Under the pieces are notes generated by a model. It did no database searches, was not told where the DNA came from, and saw only the letters and a program-made list of their open reading frames with translations. Positions 21,513 through 34,669 of a stretch of DNA of 64,000 nt are shown piece by piece. A program made the position numbers and the translations under genes. The stretch's first letter is position 1, and every line of letters begins with the position of its first letter. Source of the stretch: Erpobdella octoculata (Eukaryota; Annelida; Clitellata; Hirudinida; Erpobdellidae); contig OZ022247.1 in assembly GCA_963978895.1 (NCBI GenBank), forward strand, positions 6,322,437 through 6,386,436, written 5' to 3'.

Positions 21513-23963
21513 AAAATTTTGAAAAATAAAAGTTGTCAAAACTGAAAAATTGTTTAATATCCTAATAGAACTTGCCCCGAGGATCACGAATCCGAGGTCC
21601 TTTTTGCTCTAGGACGCTCCGTTTCGGAGATACAGCGGTTTGAAGTTTTGAAAAATAAAAGTTGTCAAAACTGAAAAATTGTTTAATATCTTAATAGAAC
21701 TCGGCCCGAGGATCACGAATCCGAGGTCCTTTTTGCTCTAGTACGCTCCGTTTCGGAGATACAGCGGTTTAAAGTTTTGAAAAATAAAAGTTGTCAAAAC
21801 TGAAAAATTGTTTAATATCCTAATAGAACTCGGCCCGAGGATCACGAATCCGAGGTCCTTTTTGCTCTAGGACGCTTCGTTTCGGAGATACAGCGGTTTA
21901 AAGTTTTGAAAAATAAAAGTTGTCAAAACTGAAAAATTGTTTAATATCCTAATAGAACTCGGCCCGAGGATCACGAATCCGAGGTCCTTTTTGCTCTAGG
22001 ACGCTTCGTTTCGGAGATACAGCGGTTTAAAGTTTTGAAAAATAAAAGTTGTCAAAACTGAAAAATTGTTTAATATCCTAATAGAACTCGGCCCGAGGAT
22101 CACGAATCCGAGGTCCTTTTTGTTCTAGGACGCTCCGTTTCGGAGATACAGCGGTTTTAAGTTTTGAAAAATAAAAGTTGTCAAAACTGAAAAATTGTTA
22201 AATATCCTAATAGAACTCGGCCCGAGGATCACGAATCCGAGGTCCTTTTTGTTTTAGGACGCTCTGTTTCGGAGATACAGCGGTTTAAAGTTTTGAAAAA
22301 TAAAAGTTGTCAAAACTGAAAAATTGTTTAATATCCTAATAGAACTCGGCCCGAGGATCACGAATCCGAGGTCCTTTTTGCTCTAGGACGCTTCGTTTCG
22401 GAGATACAGCGGTTTAAAGTTTTGAAAAATAAAAGTTGTCAAAACTGAAAAATTGTTTAATATCCTAATAGAACTCGGCCCGAGGATCACGAATCCGAGG
22501 TCCTTTTTGTTCTAGGACGCTCCGTTTCGGAGATACAGCGGTTTTAAGTTTTGAAAAATAAAAGTTGTCAAAACTGAAAAATTGTTAAATATCCTAATAG
22601 AACTCGGCCCGAGGATCACGAATCCGAGGTCCTTTTTGTTTTAGGACGCTCTGTTTCGGAGATACAGCGGTTTAAAGTTTTGAAAAATAAAAGTTGTCAA
22701 AACTGAAAAATTGTTCAATATCCTAATAGAACTCGGCCCGAGGATCACGAATCCGAGGTCCTTTTTGCTCTAGGACGCTTCGTTTCGGAGATACAGCGGT
22801 TTAAAGTTTTGAAAAATAAAAGTTGTCAAAACTGAAAAATTGTTTAATATCCTAATAGAACTCGGCCCGAGGATCACGAATCCGAGGTCCTTTTTGTTCT
22901 AGGACGCTCCGTTTCGGAGATACAGCGGTTTAAAGTTTTGAAAAATAAAAGTTGTCAAAACTGAAAAATTGTTAAATATCCTAATAGAACTCGGCCCGAG
23001 GATCACGAATCCGAGGTCCTTTTTGTTTTAGGACGCTCTGTTTCGGAGATACAGCGGTTTAAAGTTTTGAAAAATGAAAGTTGTCAAAACTGAAAAATTG
23101 TTTAATATCTTAATAGAACTCGGCTCGAGGATCACGAATCCGAGGTCCTTTTTGCTCTAGTACGCTCCGTTTCGGAGATACAGCGGTTTTAAGTTTTGAA
23201 AAATAAAAGTTGTCAAAACTGAAAAATTGTTAAATATCCTAATAGAACTCGGCCCGAGGATCACGAATCCGAGGTCCTTTTTGTTTTAGGACGCTCTGTT
23301 TCGGAGATACAGCGGTTTAAAGTTTTGAAAAATAAAAGTTGTCAAAACTGAAAAATTGTTCAATATCCTAATAGAACTCGGCCCGAGGATCACGAATCCG
23401 AGGTCCTTTTTGCTCTAGGACGCTTCGTTTCGGAGATACAGCGGTTTAAAGTTTTGAAAAATAAAAGTTGTCAAAACTGAAAAATTGTTCAATATCCTAA
23501 TAGAACTCGGCCCGAGGATCACGAATCCGAGGTCCTTTTTGTTCTAGGACGCTCCGTTTCGGAGATACAGCGGTTTTAAGTTTTGAAAAATAAAAGTTGT
23601 CAAAACTGAAAAATTGTTAAATATCCTAATAGAACTCGGCCCGAGGATCACGAATCCGAGGTCCTTTTTGTTTTAGGACGCTCTGTTTCGGAGATACAGC
23701 GGTTTAAAGTTTTGAAAAATGAAAGTTGTCAAAACTGAAAAATTGTTTAATATCTTAATAGAACTCGGCTCGAGGATCACGAATCCGAGGTCCTTTTTGC
23801 TCTAGTACGCTCCGTTTCGGAGATACAGCGGTTTAAAATTTTGAAAAATAAAAGTTGTCAAAACTGAAAAATTGTTTAATATCTTGATAGAACTCGGCCC
23901 GAGGATCACGAATTCGAGGTCCTTTTTGCTCTAGTACGCTCCGTTTCGGAGATACGGCGGTAT
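21513..23963 (+). repeat. 19-monomer higher-order repeat unit, last of the GAATTC family
   Basis: Ten monomers match the preceding unit in order, then the unit diverges. A monomer near 23110-23190 has a GGCTCGAGG/CTAGTACG body followed by a TTTTAAG start normally linked to GTTCTAGG, so it appears recombinant. No GAATTC monomer follows in the remaining 40 kb. Confidence 0.75.
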
Positions 23964-26900
23964 AAAATTTTGAAAAATAAAAGTTGTCAAAACTGAAAAA
24001 TTGTTTAATATCCTAATAGAACTTGCCCCGAGGATCACGAATCCGAGGTCCTTTTTGCTCTAGGACGCTCCGTTTCGGAGATATAGCGGTTTAAAGTTTT
24101 GAAAAATAAAAGTTGTCAAAACTGAAAAATTGTTTAATATCCCAATAGAACTCGCCCCGAAGATCACGAATCCGAGGTCCTTTTTGCTCTAGGACGCTCC
24201 GTTTCGGAGATACAGCGGTTTGAAGTTTTTAAAAATAAAAGTTGTCAAAACTGACAAATTGTTTAATATCCTAATAGAACTCGCCCCGAGGATCACGAAT
24301 CCGAGGTCCTTTTTGCTCTAGGACGCTCCGTTTCGGAGATACAGCGGTTTAAAGTTTTGAAAAATAAAAGTTGTCAAAACTGAAAAATTGTTTAATATCT
24401 TAATAGAACTCGGCCCGAGGATCACGAATCCGAGGTCCTTTTTGCTCTAGTACGCTCCGTTTCGGAGATACAGCGGTTTAAAGTTTTGAAAAATAAAAGT
24501 TGTCAAAACTGAAAAATTGTTTAATATCCTAATAGAACTCGGCCCGAGGATCACGAATCCGAGGTCCTTTTTGTTTTAGGACGCTCCGTTTCTGAGATAC
24601 AGCGGTTTAAAGTTTTGAAAAATAAAAGTTGTCAAAACTGAAAAATTGTTTAATATCCTAATAGAACCCGCCCCGAGGATCACGAATCCGAGGTCCTTTT
24701 TGCTCTAGTACGCTCCGTTTCGGAGATACAGCGGTTTAAAGTTTTGAAAAATAAAAGTTGTCAAAACTGAAAAATTGTTTAATATCCTAATAGAACTCGG
24801 CCCGAGGATCACGAATCCGAGGTCCTTTTTGCTCTAGGACGCTTCGTTTCGGAGATACAGCGGTTTAAAGTTTTGAAAAATAAAAGTTGTCAAAACTGAA
24901 AAATTGTTTAATATCCTAATAGAACTCGGCCCGAGGATCACGAATCCGAGGTCCTTTTTGTTTTAGGACGCTCCGTTTCGGAGATACAGCGGTTTAAAGT
25001 TTTGAAAAATAAAAGTTGTCAAAACTGAAAAATTGTTTAATATCCTAATAGAACTCACCCCGAGGATCACGAATCCGAGGTCTTTTTTGCTCTAGGACGC
25101 TCCGTTTCGGAGATACAGCGGTTTGAAGTTTTTAAAAATAAAAGTTGTCAAAACTGACAAATTGTTTAATATCCTAATAGAACTCGCCCCGAGGATCACG
25201 AATCCGAGGTCCTTTTTGCTCTAGGACGCTCCGTTTCGGAGATACAGCGGTTTAAAGTTTTGAAAAATAAAAGTTGTCAAAACTGAAAAATTGTTTAATA
25301 TCTTAATAGAACTCGGCCCGAGGATCACGAATCCGAGGTCCTTTTTGCTCTAGTACGCTCCGTTTCGGAGATACAGCGGTTTAAAGTTTTGAAAAATAAA
25401 AGTTGTCAAAACTGAAAAATTGTTTAATATCCTAATAGAACTCGGCCCGAGGATCACGAATCCGAGGTCCTTTTTGTTTTAGGACGCTCCGTTTCTGAGA
25501 TACAGCGGTTTAAAGTTTTGAAAAATAAAAGTTGTCAAAACTGAAAAATTGTTTAATATCCTAATAGAACCCGCCCCGAGGATCACGAATCCGAGGTCCT
25601 TTTTGCTCTAGTACGCTCCGTTTCGGAGATACAGCGGTTTAAAGTTTTGAAAAATAAAAGTTGTCAAAACTGAAAAATTGTTTAATATCCCAATAGAACT
25701 CGCCCCGAAGATCACGAATCCGAGGTCCTTTTTGCTCTAGGACGCTCCGTTTCGGAGATACAGCGGTTTGAAGTTTTGAAAAATAAAAGTTGTCAAAACT
25801 GAAAAATTGTTTAATATCTTAATAGAACTCGGCCCGAGGATCACGGATCCGAGGTCCTTTTTGCTCTAGTACGCTCCGTTTCGGAGATACAGCGGTTTAA
25901 AGTTTTGAAAAATAAAAGTTGTCAAAACTGAAAAATTGTTTAATATCCTAATAGAACTCGGCCCGAGGATCACGAATCCGAGGTCCTTTTTGTTTTAGGA
26001 CGCTCCGTTTCGGAGATACAGCGGTTTAAAGTTTTGAAAAATAAAAGTTGTCAAAACTGAAAAATTGTTTAATATCTTAATAGAACTCGCCCCGAGGATC
26101 ACGAATCCGAGGTCCTTTTTGCTCTAGGACGCTCCGTTTCGGAGATACAGCGGTTTGAAGTTTTGAAAAATAAAAGTTGTCAAAACTGAAAAATTGTAAT
26201 GGGATATAATAGAACTCGCACCGAGGATCACGAATCCGAGGTCCTTTTTGCTCTAGGACGCTCCGTTTCGGAGATACAGCGGTTTAAAGTTTTGAAAAAG
26301 AAAAGTTGTCAAAACTGAAAAATTGTAATGGGACATAATAGAACTCGCCCCGAGGATCACGAATCCGAGGTCCTTTTTGCTCTATGACGCTCCGTTTCGG
26401 AGATACAGCGGTTTAAAGTTTTGAAAAATAAAAGTTGTCAAAACTGAAAAATTGTTTAATATCTTAATAGAACTCGCCCCGAGGATCACGAATCCGAGGT
26501 CCTTTTTGCTCTAGGACGCTCCGTTTCGGAGATACAGCGGTTTAAAGTTTTGAAAAATAAAAGTTGTCAAAACTGAAAAATTGTTTAATATCTTAATAGA
26601 ACTCGGCCCGAGGATCACGAATCCGAGGTCCTTTTTGCTCTAGTACGCTCCGTTTCGGAGATACAGCGGTTTAAAGTTTTGAAAAATAAAAGTTGTCAAA
26701 ACTGAAAAATTGTTTAATATCCTAATAGAACTCGGCCCGAGGATCACGAATCCGAGGTCCTTTTTGTTTTAGGACGCTCCGTTTCTGAGATACAGCGGTT
26801 TAAAGTTTTGAAAAATAAAAGTTGTCAAAACTGAAAAATTGTTTAATATCCTAATAGAACCCGCCCCGAGGATCACGAATCCGAGGTCCTTTTTGCTCTA

Positions 26901-29122
26901 GTACGCTCCGTTTCGGAGATACAGCGGTTTAAAGTTTTGAAAAATAAAAGTTGTCAAAACTGAAAAATTGTTTAATATCCCAATAGAACTCGCCCCGAAG
27001 ATCACGAATCCGAGGTCCTTTTTGCTCTAGGACGCTCCGTTTCGGAGATACAGCGGTTTGAAGTTTTGAAAAATAAAAGTTGTCAAAACTGAAAAATTGT
27101 TTGATATCTTAATAGAACTCGGCCCGAGGATCACGGATCCGAGGTCCTTTTTGCTCTAGTACGCTCCGTTTCGGAGATACAGCGGTTTAAAGTTTTGAAA
27201 AATAAAAGTTGTCAAAACTGAAAAATTGTTTAATATCCTAATAGAACTCGGCCCGAGGATCACGAATCCGAGGTCCTTTTTGTTTTAGGACGCTCCGTTT
27301 CGGAGATACAGCGGTTTAAAGTTTTGAAAAATAAAAGTTGTCAAAACTGAAAAATTGTTTAATATCTTAATAGAACTCGCCCCGAGGATCACGAATCCGA
27401 GGTCCTTTTTGCTCTAGGACGCTCCGTTTCGGAGATACAGCGGTTTGAAGTTTTGAAAAATAAAAGTTGTCAAAACTGAAAAATTGTAATGGGATATAAT
27501 AGAACTCGCACCGAGGATCACGAATCCGAGGTCCTTTTTGCTCTAGGACGCTCCGTTTCGGAGATACAGCGGTTTAAAGTTTTGAAAAAGAAAAGTTGTC
27601 AAAACTGAAAAATTGTAATGGGACATAATAGAACTCGCCCCGAGGATCACGAATCCGAGGTCCTTTTTGCTCTATGACGCTCCGTTTCGGAGATACAGCG
27701 GTTTAAAGTTTTGAAAAATAAAAGTTGTCAAAACTGAAAAATTGTTTAATATCCTAATAGAACTCACCCGAGGATCACGAATCCGAGGTCCTTTTTGTTT
27801 TAGGACGCTCCGTTTCGGAGATACAGCGGTTTAAAGTTTTGAAAAATAAAAGTTGTCAAAACTGAAAAATTGTAATGGGACCTAATAGAACTCGGCCCGA
27901 GGATCACGAATCCGAGGTCCTTTTTGTTCTAGGACGCTCCGTTTCGGAGATACAGCGGTTTAAAGTTTTGAAAAATAAAAGTTGTCAAAACTGAAAAATT
28001 GTTTAATATCTTAATAGAACTCGGCCCGAGGATCACGAATCCGAGGTCCTTTTTGCTCTAGTACGCTCCGTTTCGGAGATACAGCGGTTTGAAGTTTTTA
28101 AAAATAAAAGTTGTCAAAACTGACAAATTGTTTAATATCCTAATAGAACTCGCCCCGAGGATCACGAATCCGAGGTCCTTTTTGCTCTAGGACGCTCCGT
28201 TTCGGAGATACAGCGGTTTAAAGTTTTGAAAAAGAAAAGTTGTCAAAACTGAAAAATTTTAATGGGACATAATAGAACTCGCCCCGAGGATCACGAATCC
28301 GAGGTCCTTTTTGCTCTATGACGCTCCGTTTCGGAGATACAGCGGTTTAAAGTTTTGAAAAATAAAAGTTGTCAAAACTGAAAAATTGTAATGGGACCTA
28401 ATAGAACTCGGCCCGAGGATCACGAATCCGAGGTCCTTTTTGTTCTAGGACGCTCCGTTTCGGAGATACAGCGGTTTAAAGTTTTGAAAAATAAAAGTTG
28501 TCAAAACTGAAAAATTGTTTAATATCTTAATAGAACTCGGCCCGAGGATCACGAATCCGAGGTCCTTTTTGCTCTAGTACGCTCCGTTTCGGAGATACAG
28601 CGGTTTAAAGTTTTGAAAAATAAAAGTTGTCAAAACTGAAAAATTGTTTAATATCCTAATAGAACTCGGCCCGAGGATCACGAATCCGAGGTCCTTTTTG
28701 TTTTAGGACGCTCCGTTTCGGAGATACAGCGGTTTAAAGTTTTGAAAAATAAAAGTTGTCAAAACTGAAAAATTGTTTAATATCCTAATAGAACCCGCCC
28801 CGAGGATCACGAATCCGAGGTCCTTTTTGCTCTAGTACGCTCCGTTTCGGAGATACAGCGGTTTAAAGTTTTGAAAAATAAAAGTTGTCAAAACTGAAAA
28901 ATTGTTTAATATCCCAATAGAACTCGCCCCGAAGATCACGAATCCGAGGTCCTTTTTGCTCTAGGACGCTCCGTTTCGGAGATACAGCGGTTTGAAGTTT
29001 TGAAAAATAAAAGTTGTCAAAACTGAAAAATTGTTTAATATCTTAATAGAACTCGGCCCGAGGATCACGGATCCGAGGTCCTTTTTGCTCTAGTACGCTC
29101 CGTTTCGGAGATACAGCGGTTT

Positions 29123-30412
29123 AAAGTTTTGAAAAATAAAAGTTGTCAAAACTGAAAAATTGTTTAATATCCTAATAGAACTCGGCCCGAGGATCACGAA
29201 TCCGAGGTCCTTTTTGTTTTAGGACGCTCCGTTTCGGAGATACAGCGGTTTAAAGTTTTGAAAAATAAAAGTTGTCAAAACTGAAAAATTGTTTAATATC
29301 TTAATAGAACTCGCCCCGAGGATCACGAATCCGAGGTCCTTTTTGCTCTAGGACGCTCCGTTTCGGAGATACAGCGGTTTGAAGTTTTGAAAAATAAAAG
29401 TTGTCAAAACTGAAAAATTGTAATGGGATATAATAGAACTCGCACCGAGGATCACGAATCCGAGGTCCTTTTTGCTCTAGGACGCTCCGTTTCGGAGATA
29501 CAGCGGTTTAAAGTTTTGAAAAAGAAAAGTTGTCAAAACTGAAAAATTGTAATGGGACATAATAGAACTCGCCCCGAGGATCACGAATCCGAGGTCCTTT
29601 TTGCTCTATGACGCTCCGTTTCGGAGATACAGCGGTTTAAAGTTTTGAAAAATAAAAGTTGTCAAAACTGAAAAATTGTTTAATATCCTAATAGAACTCG
29701 GCCCGAGGATCACGAATCCGAGGTCCTTTTTGCTTTAGGACGCTCCGTTTCGGAGATACAGCGGTTTAAAGTTTTGAAAAATAAAAGTTGTCAAAACTGA
29801 AAAATTGTTTAATATCCTAATAGAACTCGGCCCGAGGATCACGAATCCGAGGTCCTTTTTGCTCTAGGACGCTTCGTTTCGGAGATACAGCGGTTTAAAG
29901 TTTTGAAAAATAAAAGTTGTCAAAACTGACAAATTGTTTAATATCCTAATAGAACTCGCCCCGAGGATCACGAATCCGAGGTCCTTTTTGCTCTAGGACG
30001 CTCCGTTTCGGAGATACAGCGGTTTAAAGTTTTGAAAAAGAAAAGTTGTCAAAACTGAAAAATTGTAATGGGACATAATAGAACTCGCCCCGAGGATCAC
30101 GAATCCGAGGTCCTTTTTGCTCTAGTACGCTCCGTTTCGGAGATACAGCGGTTTAAAGTTTTGAAAAATAAAAGTTGTCAAAACTGAAAAATTGTTTAAT
30201 ATCCCAATAGAACTCGCCCCGAAGATCACGAATCCGAGGTCCTTTTTGCTCTAGGACGCTCCGTTTCGGAGATACAGCGGTTTGAAGTTTTGAAAAATAA
30301 AAGTTGTCAAAACTGAAAAATTGTTTAATATCTTAATAGAACTCGGCCCGAGGATCACGGATCCGAGGTCCTTTTTGCTCTAGTACGCTCCGTTTCGGAG
30401 ATACAGCGGTTT
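29123..30412 (+). repeat. Ten-monomer higher-order repeat, type D2
   Basis: It has the same length (1,290 bp) and the same flanking monomers as D1 but a different middle: after the GGGACATAATAG/CTCTATG monomer come GCTTTAGG, CGCTTCG, ACTGACAAATTG and a second GTAATGGGACATAATAG monomer with CTAGTACG. The same middle is seen again after 34615 and 41839. Confidence 0.75.
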
Positions 30413-31702
30413 AAAGTTTTGAAAAATAAAAGTTGTCAAAACTGAAAAATTGTTTAATATCCTAATAGAACTCGGCCCGAGGATCACGAATCCGAGGTCC
30501 TTTTTGTTTTAGGACGCTCCGTTTCGGAGATACAGCGGTTTAAAGTTTTGAAAAATAAAAGTTGTCAAAACTGAAAAATTGTTTAATATCTTAATAGAAC
30601 TCGCCCCGAGGATCACGAATCCGAGGTCCTTTTTGCTCTAGGACGCTCCGTTTCGGAGATACAGCGGTTTGAAGTTTTGAAAAATAAAAGTTGTCAAAAC
30701 TGAAAAATTGTAATGGGATATAATAGAACTCGCACCGAGGATCACGAATCCGAGGTCCTTTTTGCTCTAGGACGCTCCGTTTCGGAGATACAGCGGTTTA
30801 AAGTTTTGAAAAAGAAAAGTTGTCAAAACTGAAAAATTTTAATGGGACATAATAGAACTCGCCCCGAGGATCACGAATCCGAGGTCCTTTTTGCTCTATG
30901 ACGCTCCGTTTCGGAGATACAGCGGTTTAAAGTTTTGAAAAATAAAAGTTGTCAAAACTGAAAAATTGTAATGGGACCTAATAGAACTCGGCCCGAGGAT
31001 CACGAATCCGAGGTCCTTTTTGTTCTAGGACGCTCCGTTTCGGAGATACAGCGGTTTAAAGTTTTGAAAAATAAAAGTTGTCAAAACTGAAAAATTGTTT
31101 AATATCTTAATAGAACTCGGCCCGAGGATCACGAATCCGAGGTCCTTTTTGCTCTAGTACGCTCCGTTTCGGAGATACAGCGGTTTAAAGTTTTGAAAAA
31201 TAAAAGTTGTCAAAACTGAAAAATTGTTTAATATCCTAATAGAACTCGGCCCGAGGATCACGAATCCGAGGTCCTTTTTGTTTTAGGACGCTCCGTTTCG
31301 GAGATACAGCGGTTTAAAGTTTTGAAAAATAAAAGTTGTCAAAACTGAAAAATTGTTTAATATCCTAATAGAACCCGCCCCGAGGATCACGAATCCGAGG
31401 TCCTTTTTGCTCTAGTACGCTCCGTTTCGGAGATACAGCGGTTTAAAGTTTTGAAAAATAAAAGTTGTCAAAACTGAAAAATTGTTTAATATCCCAATAG
31501 AACTCGCCCCGAAGATCACGAATCCGAGGTCCTTTTTGCTCTAGGACGCTCCGTTTCGGAGATACAGCGGTTTGAAGTTTTGAAAAATAAAAGTTGTCAA
31601 AACTGAAAAATTGTTTAATATCTTAATAGAACTCGGCCCGAGGATCACGGATCCGAGGTCCTTTTTGCTCTAGTACGCTCCGTTTCGGAGATACAGCGGT
31701 TT
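30413..31702 (+). repeat. Ten-monomer higher-order repeat, type D1
   Basis: Monomers in order carry: GTTTTAGG; CTTAATAG/CGCCCC; GGGATATAATAG/CGCACC; TTTTAATGGGACATAATAG/CTCTATG; GGGACCTAATAG/GTTCTAGG; CTTAATAG/CTAGTACG; GTTTTAGG; ACCCGCCCC/CTAGTACG; ATCCCAATAG/CCGAAG; and ACGGATCC. The same ten types in the same order form 33380-34669. It has no coding content. Confidence 0.85.
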
Positions 31703-33379
31703 AAAGTTTTGAAAAATAAAAGTTGTCAAAACTGAAAAATTGTTTAATATCCTAATAGAACTCGGCCCGAGGATCACGAATCCGAGGTCCTTTTTGTTTT
31801 AGGACGCTCCGTTTCGGAGATACAGCGGTTTAAAGTTTTGAAAAATAAAAGTTGTCAAAACTGAAAAATTGTTTAATATCTTAATAGAACTCGCCCCGAG
31901 GATCACGAATCCGAGGTCCTTTTTGCTCTAGGACGCTCCGTTTCGGAGATACAGCGGTTTGAAGTTTTGAAAAATAAAAGTTGTCAAAACTGAAAAATTG
32001 TAATGGGACATAATAGAACTCGCACCGAGGATCACGAATCCGAGGTCCTTTTTGCTCTAGGACGCTCCGTTTCGGAGATACAGCGGTTTAAAGTTTTGAA
32101 AAAGAAAAGTTGTCAAAACTGAAAAATTGTAATGGGACATAATAGAACTCGCCCCGAGGATCACGAATCCGAGGTCCTTTTTGTTCTAGGACGCTCCGTT
32201 TCGGAGATACAGCGGTTTAAAGTTTTGAAAAATAAAAGTTGTCAAAACTGAAAAATTGTTTAATATCTTAATAGAACTCGGCCCGAGGATTACGAATCCG
32301 AGGTCCTTTTTGCTCTAGTACGCTCCGTTTCGGAGATACAGCGGTTTGAAGTTTTTAAAAATAAAAGTTGTCAAAACTGACAAATTGTTTAATATCCTAA
32401 TAGAACTCGCCCCGAGGATCACGAATCCGAGGTCCTTTTTGCTCTAGGACGCTCCGTTTCGGAGATACAGCGGTTTAAAGTTTTGAAAAAGAAAAGTTGT
32501 CAAAACTGAAAAATTTTAATGGGACATAATAGAACTCGCCCCGAGGATCACGAATCCGAGGTCCTTTTTGCTCTATGACGCTCCGTTTCGGAGATACAGC
32601 GGTTTAAAGTTTTGAAAAATAAAAGTTGTCAAAACTGAAAAATTGTAATGGGACCTAATAGAACTCGGCCCGAGGATCACGAATCCGAGGTCCTTTTTGT
32701 TCTAGGACGCTCCGTTTCGGAGATACAGCGGTTTAAAGTTTTGAAAAATAAAAGTTGTCAAAACTGAAAAATTGTTTAATATCTTAATAGAACTCGGCCC
32801 GAGGATCACGAATCCGAGGTCCTTTTTGCTCTAGTACGCTCCGTTTCGGAGATACAGCGGTTTAAAGTTTTGAAAAATAAAAGTTGTCAAAACTGAAAAA
32901 TTGTTTAATATCCTAATAGAACTCGGCCCGAGGATCACGAATCCGAGGTCCTTTTTGTTTTAGGACGCTCCGTTTCGGAGATACAGCGGTTTAAAGTTTT
33001 GAAAAATAAAAGTTGTCAAAACTGAAAAATTGTTTAATATCCTAATAGAACCCGCCCCGAGGATCACGAATCCGAGGTCCTTTTTGCTCTAGTACGCTCC
33101 GTTTCGGAGATACAGCGGTTTAAAGTTTTGAAAAATAAAAGTTGTCAAAACTGAAAAATTGTTTAATATCCCAATAGAACTCGCCCCGAAGATCACGAAT
33201 CCGAGGTCCTTTTTGCTCTAGGACGCTCCGTTTCGGAGATACAGCGGTTTGAAGTTTTGAAAAATAAAAGTTGTCAAAACTGAAAAATTGTTTAATATCT
33301 TAATAGAACTCGGCCCGAGGATCACGGATCCGAGGTCCTTTTTGCTCTAGTACGCTCCGTTTCGGAGATACAGCGGTTT

Positions 33380-34669
33380 AAAGTTTTGAAAAATAAAAGT
33401 TGTCAAAACTGAAAAATTGTTTAATATCCTAATAGAACTCGGCCCGAGGATCACGAATCCGAGGTCCTTTTTGTTTTAGGACGCTCCGTTTCGGAGATAC
33501 AGCGGTTTAAAGTTTTGAAAAATAAAAGTTGTCAAAACTGAAAAATTGTTTAATATCTTAATAGAACTCGCCCCGAGGATCACGAATCCGAGGTCCTTTT
33601 TGCTCTAGGACGCTCCGTTTCGGAGATACAGCGGTTTGAAGTTTTGAAAAATAAAAGTTGTCAAAACTGAAAAATTGTAATGGGATATAATAGAACTCGC
33701 ACCGAGGATCACGAATCCGAGGTCCTTTTTGCTCTAGGACGCTCCGTTTCGGAGATACAGCGGTTTAAAGTTTTGAAAAAGAAAAGTTGTCAAAACTGAA
33801 AAATTTTAATGGGACATAATAGAACTCGCCCCGAGGATCACGAATCCGAGGTCCTTTTTGCTCTATGACGCTCCGTTTCGGAGATACAGCGGTTTAAAGT
33901 TTTGAAAAATAAAAGTTGTCAAAACTGAAAAATTGTAATGGGACCTAATAGAACTCGGCCCGAGGATCACGAATCCGAGGTCCTTTTTGTTCTAGGACGC
34001 TCCGTTTCGGAGATACAGCGGTTTAAAGTTTTGAAAAATAAAAGTTGTCAAAACTGAAAAATTGTTTAATATCTTAATAGAACTCGGCCCGAGGATCACG
34101 AATCCGAGGTCCTTTTTGCTCTAGTACGCTCCGTTTCGGAGATACAGCGGTTTAAAGTTTTGAAAAATAAAAGTTGTCAAAACTGAAAAATTGTTTAATA
34201 TCCTAATAGAACTCGGCCCGAGGATCACGAATCCGAGGTCCTTTTTGTTTTAGGACGCTCCGTTTCGGAGATACAGCGGTTTAAAGTTTTGAAAAATAAA
34301 AGTTGTCAAAACTGAAAAATTGTTTAATATCCTAATAGAACCCGCCCCGAGGATCACGAATCCGAGGTCCTTTTTGCTCTAGTACGCTCCGTTTCGGAGA
34401 TACAGCGGTTTAAAGTTTTGAAAAATAAAAGTTGTCAAAACTGAAAAATTGTTTAATATCCCAATAGAACTCGCCCCGAAGATCACGAATCCGAGGTCCT
34501 TTTTGCTCTAGGACGCTCCGTTTCGGAGATACAGCGGTTTGAAGTTTTGAAAAATAAAAGTTGTCAAAACTGAAAAATTGTTTAATATCTTAATAGAACT
34601 CGGCCCGAGGATCACGGATCCGAGGTCCTTTTTGCTCTAGTACGCTCCGTTTCGGAGATACAGCGGTTT
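33380..34669 (+). repeat. Ten-monomer higher-order repeat, type D1 (second copy)
   Basis: It has the same ten-monomer order as 30413-31702, including the rare AAAATTTTAATGGGAC form (near 33803). It is separated from the first copy by a 13-monomer unit, so the copies are not adjacent. Confidence 0.8.
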
